From the NCBI RefSeq assembly GCF_002338065.1, contig NZ_DDHJ01000002.1:69320-133319 (forward strand): a stretch of 64,000 bases of DNA, read 5' to 3'. Made by a program: the position numbers and the translations under genes. This document shows, piece after piece, positions 33,436 through 42,377 of this stretch. Under the pieces are notes generated by a model. That model was not told the origin of the DNA. It did not search any database and was given only the letters and a program-made list of their open reading frames with translations. The stretch comes from Pseudomonas sp. UBA1879. GTDB taxonomy: Bacteria > Pseudomonadota > Gammaproteobacteria > Pseudomonadales > Pseudomonadaceae. Positions within the stretch are counted from its first letter, which is position 1, and every line of letters begins with the position of its first letter.

Positions 33436-33624
33436 TCACGCTTCAGAATGACGATCCTGGTCCTCCCTATGAAGCTTGGTCACCAACGCTGCCGCTTCTT
33501 CTTCCGATTCCAGATACACCACCTGACCGTCCTCGGCAGTGATCATAAACACCACATCCAGCTGTCTGGCTCGAAATTCATCGGGGAGTTCGTCTTGCGT
33601 TAGCTTCTTCAATGTGACCGCCAT
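33436..33624 (-). CDS. Hypothetical protein, 62 aa
   Basis: A small acidic protein: MAVTLKKLTQDELPDEF at the start, a central predicted beta hairpin (VVFMITAEDGQVVYLES) and a helical end (EEEAAALVTKLHRED). GAGGCGATC precedes the ATG at a suitable distance. It has no signal peptide or cysteine. I do not recognise a family. Confidence 0.58.
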   Translation of the reverse strand: MAVTLKKLTQDELPDEFRARQLDVVFMITAEDGQVVYLESEEEAAALVTKLHREDQDRHSEA

Positions 33625-33850
33625 GATCGCCTCGATGAGTGGGGTGTGAGGCTGTGACCCAGGGATGTTCCAGGACGTTCGGAAAATCTTGCCCAGTGCA
33701 CCGGAGCCTGTGAGTAGGTTGGATTGCCAAGGGCCGCTGCGAAGGAAGGCTTAGGTAAATGCTTGAAGGGCTGTCAAAGACCGGTAAGCTCGCCTGACCG
33801 GGCCATACCCCACACACCATGAAATGTTCACGCCCACATCGGAGACAGAA

Positions 33851-34102
33851 ATGCGCGCCGAAGACGTTCTTGCTGATAACACCAATGAAGCGGATTTCAA
33901 CGGCCTTACCGTCCGCAAGGGAACAGTTGGCGCGTTCCTGGCCAATGTGCACATATGGCGCAACGCCGAAGCAACTCACCAAGATCGCCAAATCGCAGAG
34001 CGAGACATCCTCGACGCCGTCCCGGCGCTGCGAGCCATCGGGCTATTTGACGTCCTCCAACCGATTGATCCGCAACTGAGTGAATTGATTGCCAAGGGGT
34101 GA
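33851..34102 (+). CDS. Hypothetical protein, 83 aa
   Basis: A small soluble protein that I cannot place in a known family. The start at 33851 is chosen because GGAG lies 7 nt before it; nine more in-frame codons exist upstream. The sequence MRAEDVLADNTNEADFNGL is followed by a short beta segment (VRKGTVGAFLANVHIW) and helices (AERDILDAVPALRAIGLFDVL). It lies 70 nt before mrr on the same strand, without evidence that the two act together. Confidence 0.6.
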   Translation: MRAEDVLADNTNEADFNGLTVRKGTVGAFLANVHIWRNAEATHQDRQIAERDILDAVPALRAIGLFDVLQPIDPQLSELIAKG

Positions 34103-34172
34103 ATGCCAGGCAGTCACTGACGAAAGTGACCCGCACCGTACGTAATGTTTCCAGCGAGGATGAAGTGCAACG

Positions 34173-35084
34173 ATGTCAATACCGGATTTCCAGAGTGTCA
34201 TGCGGCCTGTCCTGGCCACCGTAGAGAACGGTAGTCCGATACCGCTCAGCGACGTGCGCGAGCGGATAGCAGAGCAATTTCAGCTAACCGATGACGAGCG
34301 CAAGGAGCGATTGCCTTCCGGCCGTCAAACGGTGATCAACAATCGGGCGGGGTGGGCGCGTACTTATCTGAATAAGGCAGGGCTGCTGTGCATCCCGGCT
34401 AAAGGGATGGTGCAGATCACGCCGAGGGGCCTTGGTGCCTTGGCCAATGGCCCGGAACGGATCACCGTGAGTTGGTTGAAGCAGTTTCCCGAGTTTGCGG
34501 ACTTTCATACGGCAAAACCGCACGAGGTCGAGGCGCCCGCTTTGCTTGAGATTGACATTGTTGAAACCACCCCTGACGAGCAATTGGCAGATGCACATCA
34601 AGCTTTGGTGCAGTCACTAGCAGACGAACTTTTGGTTCAAATTCGCGCGGCTACCCCCAGTTTTTTTGAGCAGCTTGTCGTCGACTTGATGATCGCCATG
34701 GGCTACGGCGGCTCACGCAAGGAGGCGGGCAAGGCGACCCAGGCCACCAATGACGATGGGATCGACGGGATCATCAAAGAAGACAAACTCGGTTTGGACG
34801 TGATCTATCTTCAGGCCAAGCGTTGGGCCAACACAGTGCATCGTCCGGAACTCGACAAGTTTATCGGGGCCTTAACCCGCCAGCGCGCCCGTAAGGGCGT
34901 GTTCATCACCACCTCGGACTTCTCGGATGGCGCTCGGTCAGCTGCACTCGGGCTGGACATCAAAGTAGTGCTGATTGACGGAGTCGAACTGGCGCGGCTG
35001 ATGGTGGAGCACAACCTGGGTGTGAGCGTGAAGCAGGTGTATGAGGTGAAGCAGTTGGATAGTGATTACTTTGCGGGGGAGTGA
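34173..35084 (+). CDS. mrr: Mrr-type modification-dependent restriction endonuclease
   Basis: A 303-aa type IV restriction enzyme. The N-terminal winged-helix Mrr_N domain (about 1-95) reads VMRPVLATVENGSPIPLSDV and NRAGWARTYLNKAGLL. The C-terminal Mrr catalytic domain (about 155-290) has the PD-(D/E)XK core: FFEQLVVDLMIAMGYGG, then DDGIDGII (Asp) and VIYLQAKRW (Gln-x-Lys). Such enzymes cut methylated foreign DNA. It lies 56 bp outside the left attachment site of the ssrA island. It is not known how it would tolerate the C5-methyltransferase encoded within the island. Confidence 0.92.
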   Translation: MSIPDFQSVMRPVLATVENGSPIPLSDVRERIAEQFQLTDDERKERLPSGRQTVINNRAGWARTYLNKAGLLCIPAKGMVQITPRGLGALANGPERITVSWLKQFPEFADFHTAKPHEVEAPALLEIDIVETTPDEQLADAHQALVQSLADELLVQIRAATPSFFEQLVVDLMIAMGYGGSRKEAGKATQATNDDGIDGIIKEDKLGLDVIYLQAKRWANTVHRPELDKFIGALTRQRARKGVFITTSDFSDGARSAALGLDIKVVLIDGVELARLMVEHNLGVSVKQVYEVKQLDSDYFAGE

Positions 35085-35140
35085 GTTGGTCTGGGGCTGA
35101 ATAGCGTTGTGCTCAACTCTTTCGTTTGTGTAGGGTTTTA

Positions 35141-35209
35141 GGCACAAAAAAAGACGTCCGTGGACGTCTTCTCTGTCAGATTTGGTGGGCCGGGGTAATC
35201 TGAAAACTG
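35141..35209. mobile_element. Left attachment site of the ssrA island
   Basis: Bases 35141-35170 are identical to 49296-49325, the ssrA terminator hairpin AAGACGTCC-GT-GGACGTCTT with its A run. Ten unrelated bases follow, and then TTTGGTGG-GCCGGGG and AT-TGAA, a degenerate copy of the ssrA 3' end (49336-49361: TTTGGTGGAGCCGGGG). The order and orientation are the same at both ends, as expected when an element integrates into the 3' end of ssrA. Confidence 0.85.
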
Positions 35210-35244
35210 TTTTGGTTAGTAAAAAATTGTTTGGTCAGTTTACT

Positions 35245-35261
35245 TGGAATACCAGTTGGAA
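35245..35261 (+). promoter_or_regulatory. Possible integrase arm-type site, left end
   Basis: TGGAATACC (35245-35253), then TGGAA starting 12 nt after the first TGGAA. The same pair with the same 12-nt period is at 49204-49224 near the other end. The rest of 35085-35469 is AT-rich and holds no gene. Confidence 0.45.
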
Positions 35262-35469
35262 CGCTGGGTGCTTTGGATTCTGATGGACGGTGTATTTTGA
35301 GCTAGGCCCCATCAGTGATTCTGCATCGAATTCATCAAGAAAATGGTAGTGAAAAAATTAGACATGGCTGTTTAAAAGTTGCTTTTGATCGTAACGCGCC
35401 ACCCCCGCCAGACTGATTCGCAAAATCTTTTGGAGGGTTTGGAAATTGGCTGCTGCAAGGTGACTAAGC

Positions 35470-35949
35470 TCAGCTTAGTGTAGGCTGATCCATGGGGCCG
35501 AACGAGTCGGAGTAATTGGGCCAAGAGACGTACTTTTGAGTGCAGTCCGGGATCGTTTCGAGAAGCCAGTTCATCCCCGTTTCTGGTCCGCGTATCCCGC
35601 ACTCCCAGAGCTCGATCACTCGCCAGCCTGACCTCAGCAGTTCATCTCGGTTTCTGATATCACGCTTCACATTTTGATCGAATTTCGTCTGCCAAAAGTC
35701 CTCACGGGTCTTAGGTGTCGTTGCGTATCTGCAGCCCAGATGCCTGTGCCAGAAGCAGCCATGAACAAAGATACAGACACGATGACGAGCGAGTACGAGA
35801 TCGGGTCTGCCGGGAAGATTTCGCTGATGCAAGCGATACCTGAAGCCTTGTCGATGAAGCAGCTTCCTGATCTTCATTTCTGGCGATGTATTGCTACCGC
35901 GTATGCCCGCCATCATTCGAGACCTGACTTCTCTGCTGACTATGTCCAT
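35470..35949 (-). CDS. vsr: Very short patch repair endonuclease Vsr
   Basis: A 159-aa mismatch endonuclease that nicks 5' of T in T:G mismatches formed by deamination of 5-methylcytosine. The family N-terminus SREVRSRMMAGIRGSNTSPE is present. Catalytic and zinc-site residues are Asp50 (GRPDLVL), His63 (FVHGCFWH), the stacking Phe66-Trp67 and the later CRYATTPKTREDFW. The start at 35949 matches the family; a longer frame from a TTG at 36090 would read through a T9-G9 tract that lies directly before the ATG. It is divergent from the C5-methyltransferase gene, its functional partner. Confidence 0.93.
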   Translation of the reverse strand: MDIVSREVRSRMMAGIRGSNTSPEMKIRKLLHRQGFRYRLHQRNLPGRPDLVLARHRVCIFVHGCFWHRHLGCRYATTPKTREDFWQTKFDQNVKRDIRNRDELLRSGWRVIELWECGIRGPETGMNWLLETIPDCTQKYVSWPNYSDSFGPMDQPTLS

Positions 35950-35950
35950 G

Positions 35951-35968
35951 CCCCCCCCCAAAAAAAAA
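35951..35968. repeat. C9-A9 homopolymer tract at the vsr start
   Basis: Nine C followed by nine A on the plus strand (T9-G9 in the vsr sense), 1 nt before the vsr ATG. It occupies the position of the ribosome-binding site. Runs of this length slip easily in replication, so length changes could alter vsr translation. Confidence 0.9.
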
Positions 35969-36379
35969 TGATCTTGTTCCTGCCGCAGGATACCTCCCTG
36001 GAAAAACTTTTCCGCTTGGGGAGCCAATTTGAATCTTGGATTCCTTTGCAGTTCTGTAGGGCTCCGTGAAGGCGTTGTCTCGTCAGGCAATGGTAAACGA
36101 CTAGAGATCGTCGTATAGGTCGGGACGGGCCCCGTTACCCGTGAAACTTGACGTTAAAGGTATTCTTTCTCTTGTTGGGGCTGGCTATGAAGGTTCACCC
36201 AGCCTGCGCAAGGGACACCGCGCAGCATTTTCATTACACTCTGACACGATGTAACATTTGGCGCCCGGTTAATGATCCGTCAACCGGACTGCGCCGCGTG
36301 GCCTAAACAGGCCTGAGCCGCCGTCCTTCTGCGCTCCGTGCAGCTGGTCTTGGCGCATGTTCCCTATGAGAGATACTGG

Positions 36380-38044
36380 ATGTCCATCCAAATCGAGCTG
36401 CTCAATTCGCTGCACAGCAATACCTATGAAGAGCCAATTACACCGGCTGAGGCCTTGTCCCCTTCGAGTGGTAAGAATTCCTGCGCGTCTACCCCAGACG
36501 ACGAGCTTATCTGCAGCAAGCTGCAGCGTATTCAAGAAGGCGGCGAAATCCGCTACATGGACATGTTTGCAGGCTGTGGCGGCATATCTCTTGGCTTCCT
36601 GACCGCAGGATTCAAACCGGTCGCATCGATCGAAATGGACCCGTGGGCTGCGAAGTCGCACGGAGCCAACTTCGGCTCGCGCTCAGTTGGGGGTGATAAG
36701 GAAGCGCACCACTCTCCGCGGGACGCAGTAACCGAGACTGCTGATTCCGTCTTCGGCGACCTCGAGCTTCAGGGCGCCACGGATCGTCAGATCGATGTCC
36801 TCGTTGGCGGGCCACCCTGTCAGGCGTTCGCCCGTGTAGGTCGGGCGAAGCTCCGCGAGCAAGCGCGCCTCCGCGAAGAGGTGACCGCAGATCAGGCCTT
36901 CCTGGTGGACGGACGGGTCAGCTTGTGGGAGCGGTACGTCGCATTCATCCGGGCGACGAAGCCTGTTGCGCTTCTGATGGAGAACGTGCCAGACATCCTC
37001 AATCATGGCGGCACCAATGTTGCTGAGCTCGTTTCCAAAAGCCTTGCCGAGGAGGGCTACGACGTAGCCTACACGCTGCTGAATTCCGTCTGGTATGGCG
37101 TTCCGCAGGTACGGGAGCGCATGATTCTAGTCGGCTTCCATCGTTCGACCGGTATCAAACCAAGATTCCCGGTGCCAACGCACCATTTGGTTCTGCCATC
37201 CGGCTACACTAGCTCCAAGAATGCTGCAAGGCGGGTTATCAAGGCCGAAGGCTCGGAGCATCACCGCTGGATTCCCGATCCAGCTCCCGACTCTCCCGCG
37301 GCCACATCGGCTTCTGATGCGCTGGCAGATCTGCCGCACTTGTACGCCGAAGAAATGCTTCGCTCGGGTGCGATTCGTCGCGGGGCGAAAGACCCGTCAG
37401 AACCTGTCGAATACACAGCGAAAAATCCGTCGACTGCCTATTCGCGCCTGATGCGGGAGTGGCACGGATTTACGACCAAGTCTACGACTGGCCATGTATT
37501 CCGGTATCTGCCGCGCGACTACAAGATCTTCGCCGAGATTCAGCCTGGCTGGGAGTACCCACAGGTGCATGCTTATGTAGAGCAGAAAATTGCGAGCTGG
37601 CTTGCCGACCGCAGGAAACTCGGTTTGCCCACCGACCCGAGACACGCAGACGTCAGCACATACATTTCTTCTTGGCGCATCCCTTATGACCCGGGAAAGT
37701 TTCCCAACAAGTGGTGGAAGCTTCGGGCCGATGCTCCGGTACGTACGCTGATGGCGCACCTTGGCAAGGACTCTTATTCCCACATCCACTTCGACTCGGA
37801 ACAGGCACGCACCATCACCGTCCGTGAGGCTGCGCGGCTCCAGTCCTTCCCGGACGGCTTTGTCTTCAAAGGATCGATGAACCCGGCATTCAAGCAGATT
37901 GGCAACGCCGTACCACCACTGTTTGCCTATGCAATCGCTCGTGGAATGAGGGAGTGCTTGGGGGCACCGGAGACACAGGATATGCGGGTGGCTTTGTTCG
38001 ATTTGGAGCAATCACAGATCAAGACGACAGAGGGTAGCAAGTGA
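36380..38044 (+). CDS. dcm: DNA C5-cytosine methyltransferase
   Basis: A 554-aa C5-methyltransferase with all main motifs in order: I MDMFAGCGGISLGF (about 60-73), IV GGPPCQAFARVG with catalytic Cys147, VI LLMENVPDIL, VIII GVPQVRERMILVGF, IX TITVREAARLQSFPDGF and X KQIGNAVPPLFAYAIA. The target-recognition region between VIII and IX is long (about 190 aa). It is the first of four overlapping genes: its stop overlaps the next start as GTGA. The start at 36380 (MSIQIEL) is preferred; a GTG at 36338 is possible. It supplies the modification half of the system. The 289 bp between vsr and this start hold both promoters and no gene. Confidence 0.94.
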   Translation: MSIQIELLNSLHSNTYEEPITPAEALSPSSGKNSCASTPDDELICSKLQRIQEGGEIRYMDMFAGCGGISLGFLTAGFKPVASIEMDPWAAKSHGANFGSRSVGGDKEAHHSPRDAVTETADSVFGDLELQGATDRQIDVLVGGPPCQAFARVGRAKLREQARLREEVTADQAFLVDGRVSLWERYVAFIRATKPVALLMENVPDILNHGGTNVAELVSKSLAEEGYDVAYTLLNSVWYGVPQVRERMILVGFHRSTGIKPRFPVPTHHLVLPSGYTSSKNAARRVIKAEGSEHHRWIPDPAPDSPAATSASDALADLPHLYAEEMLRSGAIRRGAKDPSEPVEYTAKNPSTAYSRLMREWHGFTTKSTTGHVFRYLPRDYKIFAEIQPGWEYPQVHAYVEQKIASWLADRRKLGLPTDPRHADVSTYISSWRIPYDPGKFPNKWWKLRADAPVRTLMAHLGKDSYSHIHFDSEQARTITVREAARLQSFPDGFVFKGSMNPAFKQIGNAVPPLFAYAIARGMRECLGAPETQDMRVALFDLEQSQIKTTEGSK

Positions 38045-40062
38045 AGTTCACCATTCTCCGACTGCTTACTCATTCTGAACTCGGCATGTTTCATGAGTAC
38101 CGCCGCCAGGGGAAAGAACGCGCCAAACAGCGTTCCATCAATTTCGACTGGGACGTCGTCGGCAAGGTTTTTCCTTCAGCAGAAAGCCCGGACACCATTC
38201 CAATCACCTGCCGCCGTCTCGAAGACGAAGGCACGGTGGTTGAGATCGATTCATGGCTCAAGAGGCAGCACAAAAATTGGAGATTCGAAGGCGATTGCCC
38301 GAAGAGCTCCTTCTACAGTTTCGTTGACCCAGGTGTCTTGTTCGCGATGGTGGTTGACGCCTCGAGCACCCCAGCCAAGGCATCTTGGGTTGTCATCCCG
38401 GCAGATCACCCAGCTCGCTCTTCGATCCTGAACCATGGAGAGAGCGCCCAGCTTGGCAAATCCGCAATGATTGCGTTGTACGGCGAGGAAGGCCAGCACT
38501 GCCAAGCAGTGCTCTCGGATCAATTCCCGGAGCTATTCAAGGAGGCAGAAAAAGTGTCCGAGACGTCACAAAATGAAAACGACAACATCCGCAACGATGA
38601 CGACGCCGCACCGGACCCGCTCGGTCTCTTCAAGATCCTGGCTCGTGCCGGACACAGCCTGCCAAGCGCCGTGGCCGATCTGGTGGACAACAGCCTGTCG
38701 CATGGCGCTCGGGAAATCGACATCACCTTCCCGAATCCCAATACGAGCGGCCGGTGGATGTGCATTCGTGACGACGGCACGGGTATGACTTCATCGGGTC
38801 TGCGCGACGCCATGAAGATCGGGCACCAGCGTGAGTATGACGACGGCGATCTGGGCAAGTTCGGCTATGGGCTTAAGGGGGCAGCTTGGTCCCAGGCTGA
38901 TCGACTGACGGTCGTCTCTAAAGCTTCCGGAAGCGAGAGCACGACACTCACGTGGGACAAGGAGCATCTTGCTAAGACACGCCGCTGGGAGCTTCTGAGC
39001 GACCCGGTAGCTCCCGAGCATGCCTCGGCAGTGCACATCGGCGACTCGGGCACGGCCGTGCTGCTTACGCAGATGCGCCCCTCGATGGAGCCTGTGAGAG
39101 GCAAAGCAGATTCTCTATATGCGCAGGAGCTCGCTGCCATCAAGTCGCACCTCGAACTGGTCTTCCACCGGTATCTTGAAGGCAAGGCGCGCGGGCGCGA
39201 GAAGGTAGTCATCCGGATGAACGATGACGTTCTGCGTGGCAATAACCCTATGGGGCACCCGCTGACGAAAGAGTTCGACCAGCATCGCATCGAGCTTCCC
39301 GGCCCTTCTCCGGACAAGACGCCTGTCCTCTATGTTCGTGCGTACGTCACTCCAAACGAGGCAGAGCTTGACGAGTACACCACGGACCTGTCTCCGTTGG
39401 TACAGCGCGTCGAACGAGACCGCCACTCCCTCAATGGCCGCGCAAACGATGCTCAAGGCCTATACTTCTATCGACTTGACCGCCTCATCAAATGGGGCGG
39501 CTGGGAAGATCTCTTCGCCAAGGATGAGCACACCAAGCTGATTCGTGTCGCAGTCGACTTCGACAGGCTGGCAGATGAGCAGCTGCAGGTAGATATCAGC
39601 AAGCAGCTCATTCGCCTGCCCTATGCGATCACCAAGCCCCTCGGAGATCTGCTCAAGGCCCCTCGTGCAGCAGCCCGCGCCCGTTACAACAAGAAGGAAA
39701 AAACTGCGCCGACTCCGAAAGGTCTCGGAAAGACTGTCTTGCCCGCCGACACACCAGCGCCAGGCGGCTTCTTGCCTCCAACGACAACAGCGGGAGGCAC
39801 TCCCGTGGCCGCACCTGTTCTGGCCTCGGCAATAAAGAAGGACAGAGCTTCAATCCGCCTTGTCAGCAGCGGCGACAAACCATGGCAGCGCAAGACCGGG
39901 TTCAAGGGGGAGGAAGTTGAGGTCACCCCACTGATGCCGACGCTGGTCACGCTCGTGCAGCTCATCGACAAGAATGCCGAGGTCAAAACGGCTCTGTCTG
40001 AGTTCCTTCGCGCATTGGAGTCGGCCGGAGTTCCGGACCAGCTGACGGACAAGGTCTTATGA
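38041..40062 (+). CDS. MORC/MutL-like GHKL ATPase of the restriction-modification operon
   Basis: A 673-aa protein. Residues 1-175 are an unassigned N-terminal domain (opening MKFTILRLLTHSELGMFHEY), possibly DNA-binding. The GHKL ATPase follows, with N-box DLVDN (213-217), G1 DDGTGM (244-249) and G2 GKFGYGLKG (272-280). An S5-like domain and a Pro/Thr-rich linker (about 560-610) precede a C-terminal helix pair. Starting GTG overlaps the dcm stop by 4 nt and the stop overlaps the Z1 start by 4 nt. GHKL proteins of this group beside methyltransferases, Z1 and DUF4420 genes were described as relatives of eukaryotic MORC ATPases. It should couple ATP-driven DNA clamping to restriction; that part is inference. 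Confidence 0.87.
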   Translation: MKFTILRLLTHSELGMFHEYRRQGKERAKQRSINFDWDVVGKVFPSAESPDTIPITCRRLEDEGTVVEIDSWLKRQHKNWRFEGDCPKSSFYSFVDPGVLFAMVVDASSTPAKASWVVIPADHPARSSILNHGESAQLGKSAMIALYGEEGQHCQAVLSDQFPELFKEAEKVSETSQNENDNIRNDDDAAPDPLGLFKILARAGHSLPSAVADLVDNSLSHGAREIDITFPNPNTSGRWMCIRDDGTGMTSSGLRDAMKIGHQREYDDGDLGKFGYGLKGAAWSQADRLTVVSKASGSESTTLTWDKEHLAKTRRWELLSDPVAPEHASAVHIGDSGTAVLLTQMRPSMEPVRGKADSLYAQELAAIKSHLELVFHRYLEGKARGREKVVIRMNDDVLRGNNPMGHPLTKEFDQHRIELPGPSPDKTPVLYVRAYVTPNEAELDEYTTDLSPLVQRVERDRHSLNGRANDAQGLYFYRLDRLIKWGGWEDLFAKDEHTKLIRVAVDFDRLADEQLQVDISKQLIRLPYAITKPLGDLLKAPRAAARARYNKKEKTAPTPKGLGKTVLPADTPAPGGFLPPTTTAGGTPVAAPVLASAIKKDRASIRLVSSGDKPWQRKTGFKGEEVEVTPLMPTLVTLVQLIDKNAEVKTALSEFLRALESAGVPDQLTDKVL

Positions 40063-42377
40063 ACGTCCGGCTTCCGTTTCCCCTTACACTGAAGCCCAGG
40101 CTGGCACTGTGGACTGATGCAACCACCTGGACCAATTGGTCTCGGCATGAATCCTATCTGCGCGCCCAGCCCAAATGGAAGCCGCACCAGATTGCGTCGG
40201 TCGCAGAAGAGTCACTGCGGATCATCTCGAAGACCACACCGGTAGATCGCCCGGAGTTTCAGTGCCGCGGTCTAGTCGTCGGCTACGTTCAGTCCGGCAA
40301 AACCGCCAACTTCACGGCCGTCGCAGCGCGCGCAGCCGATGTCGGCTACCGCCTGATCATTGTTCTTTCAGGCATTCACGATTCACTGCGGAACCAGACG
40401 CAGAAACGCCTGGATCTGGAGCTGACCGGGACCGGAGTAGATTGGATCTCGCTGACCGATGAGGCATCAGACTTTCGTGAGCCGGAGGTGGCCGACGGAT
40501 TCGCATCTACCGGTACCGTTCTGATCGTTGCGAAGAAGATCACGCCCATCCTTAAACGGCTCAACCAGTGGTTCGGTAAACTCGAAGGCCGGCTCGCTGA
40601 TGTACCGGTTCTTCTCATCGATGACGAAGCCGATCAGGCCTCCATCAATACACGCGGAAATCGGCGCGACCCCAGTATGGACACCGACACCGAAACTGAT
40701 GACGACACGGCCCCGTCACTCACCAACGCCCTGATTCGCGACATCCTCAGAAAGATTCCGCGGGCTACATACATCGCCTACACGGCTACACCATTCGCCA
40801 ACATTCTCATCGACCCAGACGCTAGTGATAGCCAAGTAGGCGAAGACCTGTTTCCCAAGGACTTCGTCGTGCAGCTTCCGAGGCCTGACGGCTACACGGG
40901 CACGGAAGAGCTTTTCGGCGTCAGCTCGCAGGGGCGCGATGTCATGCGCCCCGTAGACGCGGCGGATGTGAAAGCTTTGAAGCCGAAGCAGCGCAAAAGG
41001 AGCGAAGCAATTGTTGCTCGCGGCCCGCTGGATCTTCCACAGTCGCTTGCCGATGCCCTCCTGACCTTCGCGCTTGCTGGCGCCATCAGACTGCAGCGCG
41101 GCCAAGTGGGTAAGCCGAATACTATGCTGGTGCACGTATCGCGGCTCCAGCAGGACCAATTGAGTGTTGGGGAGGCGATCGAGGAGCAGATTCGTAACTG
41201 GTTCCAGCATGAGAACGCCGAGCCCGGTGTGCTCAAACAGATGTTCCGATCAACGCTCGCAGGGCTGGGGCAGGTAGATCTGCCTTGCAGCGTAGAGGTT
41301 CTACTAGAAGAGGCAGTGACTAACTTGGCCCGGTTAGTGGTCGTTGTGCTCAATAGCACGACGGGCGATGAACTTGATTACGAAGCCAAGCCTGGACGGC
41401 AGCTCGTTGCGGTAGGTGGCAATAGGCTGTCGCGCGGATTAACGCTTGAGGGACTAACGATTGCATACTTCCTGCGGACTACAGCGCTGGCAGATGCTCT
41501 GCTGCAGATGGCCCGCTGGTATGGTTTCAGGGCTGGCTATGAAGACCTGATCCGTATCTGGACCACCGAAGGCATCGCTCAGTGGTTCGTGGAGCTGGCG
41601 CTGGTCGAAGAATCCCTGCGGGACTCCATTACAGCACTCAACAAGGCCGGCCGCAGACCTGACCAGATGGCCATCCGGATGCGCGCCCATTCAAAGCTAC
41701 TGCTCACGAGTAAGAACAAGAGCGGGATGCAGATGGACAATGCGCGGTCATGGTCTGGCGAGAACCCGCAGACGATCCTGTTTCCGATGCAAGTTCGGGA
41801 AATGCTGGAGCGGAACGTGGACCTTGCGTCTGCCCTGCTGCGACAGCATCCCCCGACACAGGATGCATACGGCGGCGCCATAGCACATGATGTACCGGCC
41901 GAGCACATCGCACTGTTCCTGAGGCGTTATGAAGGGCACCCGAACAGCATTGCATTTCAGGGCGCGGAGATTGCCGACTGGATCCTGGAGCGAGGTGAAA
42001 AGGGAGAGCTCACGAACTGGACCGTGTTCGTAGCCAACCCGGATCGGGAACGACAGGTACTCCTGGGTGGAAGGCCTTTCGGCCTTGTTCGGCGTTCGTT
42101 GCAGGCCAACGAGTCGATCGGCATCCTGATCGATCCACGCCATGAAGGTGTCGACCTGCATGGCGGACCGGAGAACTACCGCGTTGGTTCAGGCTTCAAT
42201 GCACGAGCAATGCGCGAGGACCGACCCGTACAGCAGGGCCTGCTCCTGCTCTACCCCCTTGATCCCGAACCGCTCCGCGCGCCAACGCAGACAGTGCTGG
42301 GCCTTGCACTGTCGCTGCCACGCACTACGGACGGTGATCAACGGTTTGTTGTAAACCGTGGGGTACGCAATGTTTAA
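40059..42377 (+). CDS. Z1-domain SF2-like ATPase
   Basis: A 772-aa P-loop protein of the Z1 family, found with methyltransferases and nucleases in restriction-like operons. Walker A is GYVQSGKTANF (Lys81), Walker B LLIDDEADQAS (DDEAD, 188-192), then a helicase motif-III-like YIAYTATPFANILID. The Z1 core in the second half is VGGNRLSRGLTLEGLTIAYF and LLQMARWYGFRAGYEDLIRI, holding the Arg residues expected of helicase motif VI. It is likely a DNA translocase or remodeller. Start and stop overlap its neighbours by 4 and 8 nt, showing tight co-translation. Confidence 0.9.
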   Translation: MNVRLPFPLTLKPRLALWTDATTWTNWSRHESYLRAQPKWKPHQIASVAEESLRIISKTTPVDRPEFQCRGLVVGYVQSGKTANFTAVAARAADVGYRLIIVLSGIHDSLRNQTQKRLDLELTGTGVDWISLTDEASDFREPEVADGFASTGTVLIVAKKITPILKRLNQWFGKLEGRLADVPVLLIDDEADQASINTRGNRRDPSMDTDTETDDDTAPSLTNALIRDILRKIPRATYIAYTATPFANILIDPDASDSQVGEDLFPKDFVVQLPRPDGYTGTEELFGVSSQGRDVMRPVDAADVKALKPKQRKRSEAIVARGPLDLPQSLADALLTFALAGAIRLQRGQVGKPNTMLVHVSRLQQDQLSVGEAIEEQIRNWFQHENAEPGVLKQMFRSTLAGLGQVDLPCSVEVLLEEAVTNLARLVVVVLNSTTGDELDYEAKPGRQLVAVGGNRLSRGLTLEGLTIAYFLRTTALADALLQMARWYGFRAGYEDLIRIWTTEGIAQWFVELALVEESLRDSITALNKAGRRPDQMAIRMRAHSKLLLTSKNKSGMQMDNARSWSGENPQTILFPMQVREMLERNVDLASALLRQHPPTQDAYGGAIAHDVPAEHIALFLRRYEGHPNSIAFQGAEIADWILERGEKGELTNWTVFVANPDRERQVLLGGRPFGLVRRSLQANESIGILIDPRHEGVDLHGGPENYRVGSGFNARAMREDRPVQQGLLLLYPLDPEPLRAPTQTVLGLALSLPRTTDGDQRFVVNRGVRNV

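Noticed and set aside
32351..33451. 366-codon frame antisense to sotB
   Set aside because: Its product is Arg/Gln/His-rich shadow sequence and sotB on the other strand is unambiguous.
35674..36069. 131-aa plus-strand frame antisense to vsr
   Set aside because: The vsr frame has all catalytic residues; the opposite frame is a shadow that reads through the C9-A9 tract.
36091..36379. Controller protein gene between vsr and dcm
   Set aside because: Only a 39-codon frame without helix-turn-helix features or a good ribosome-binding site was found.
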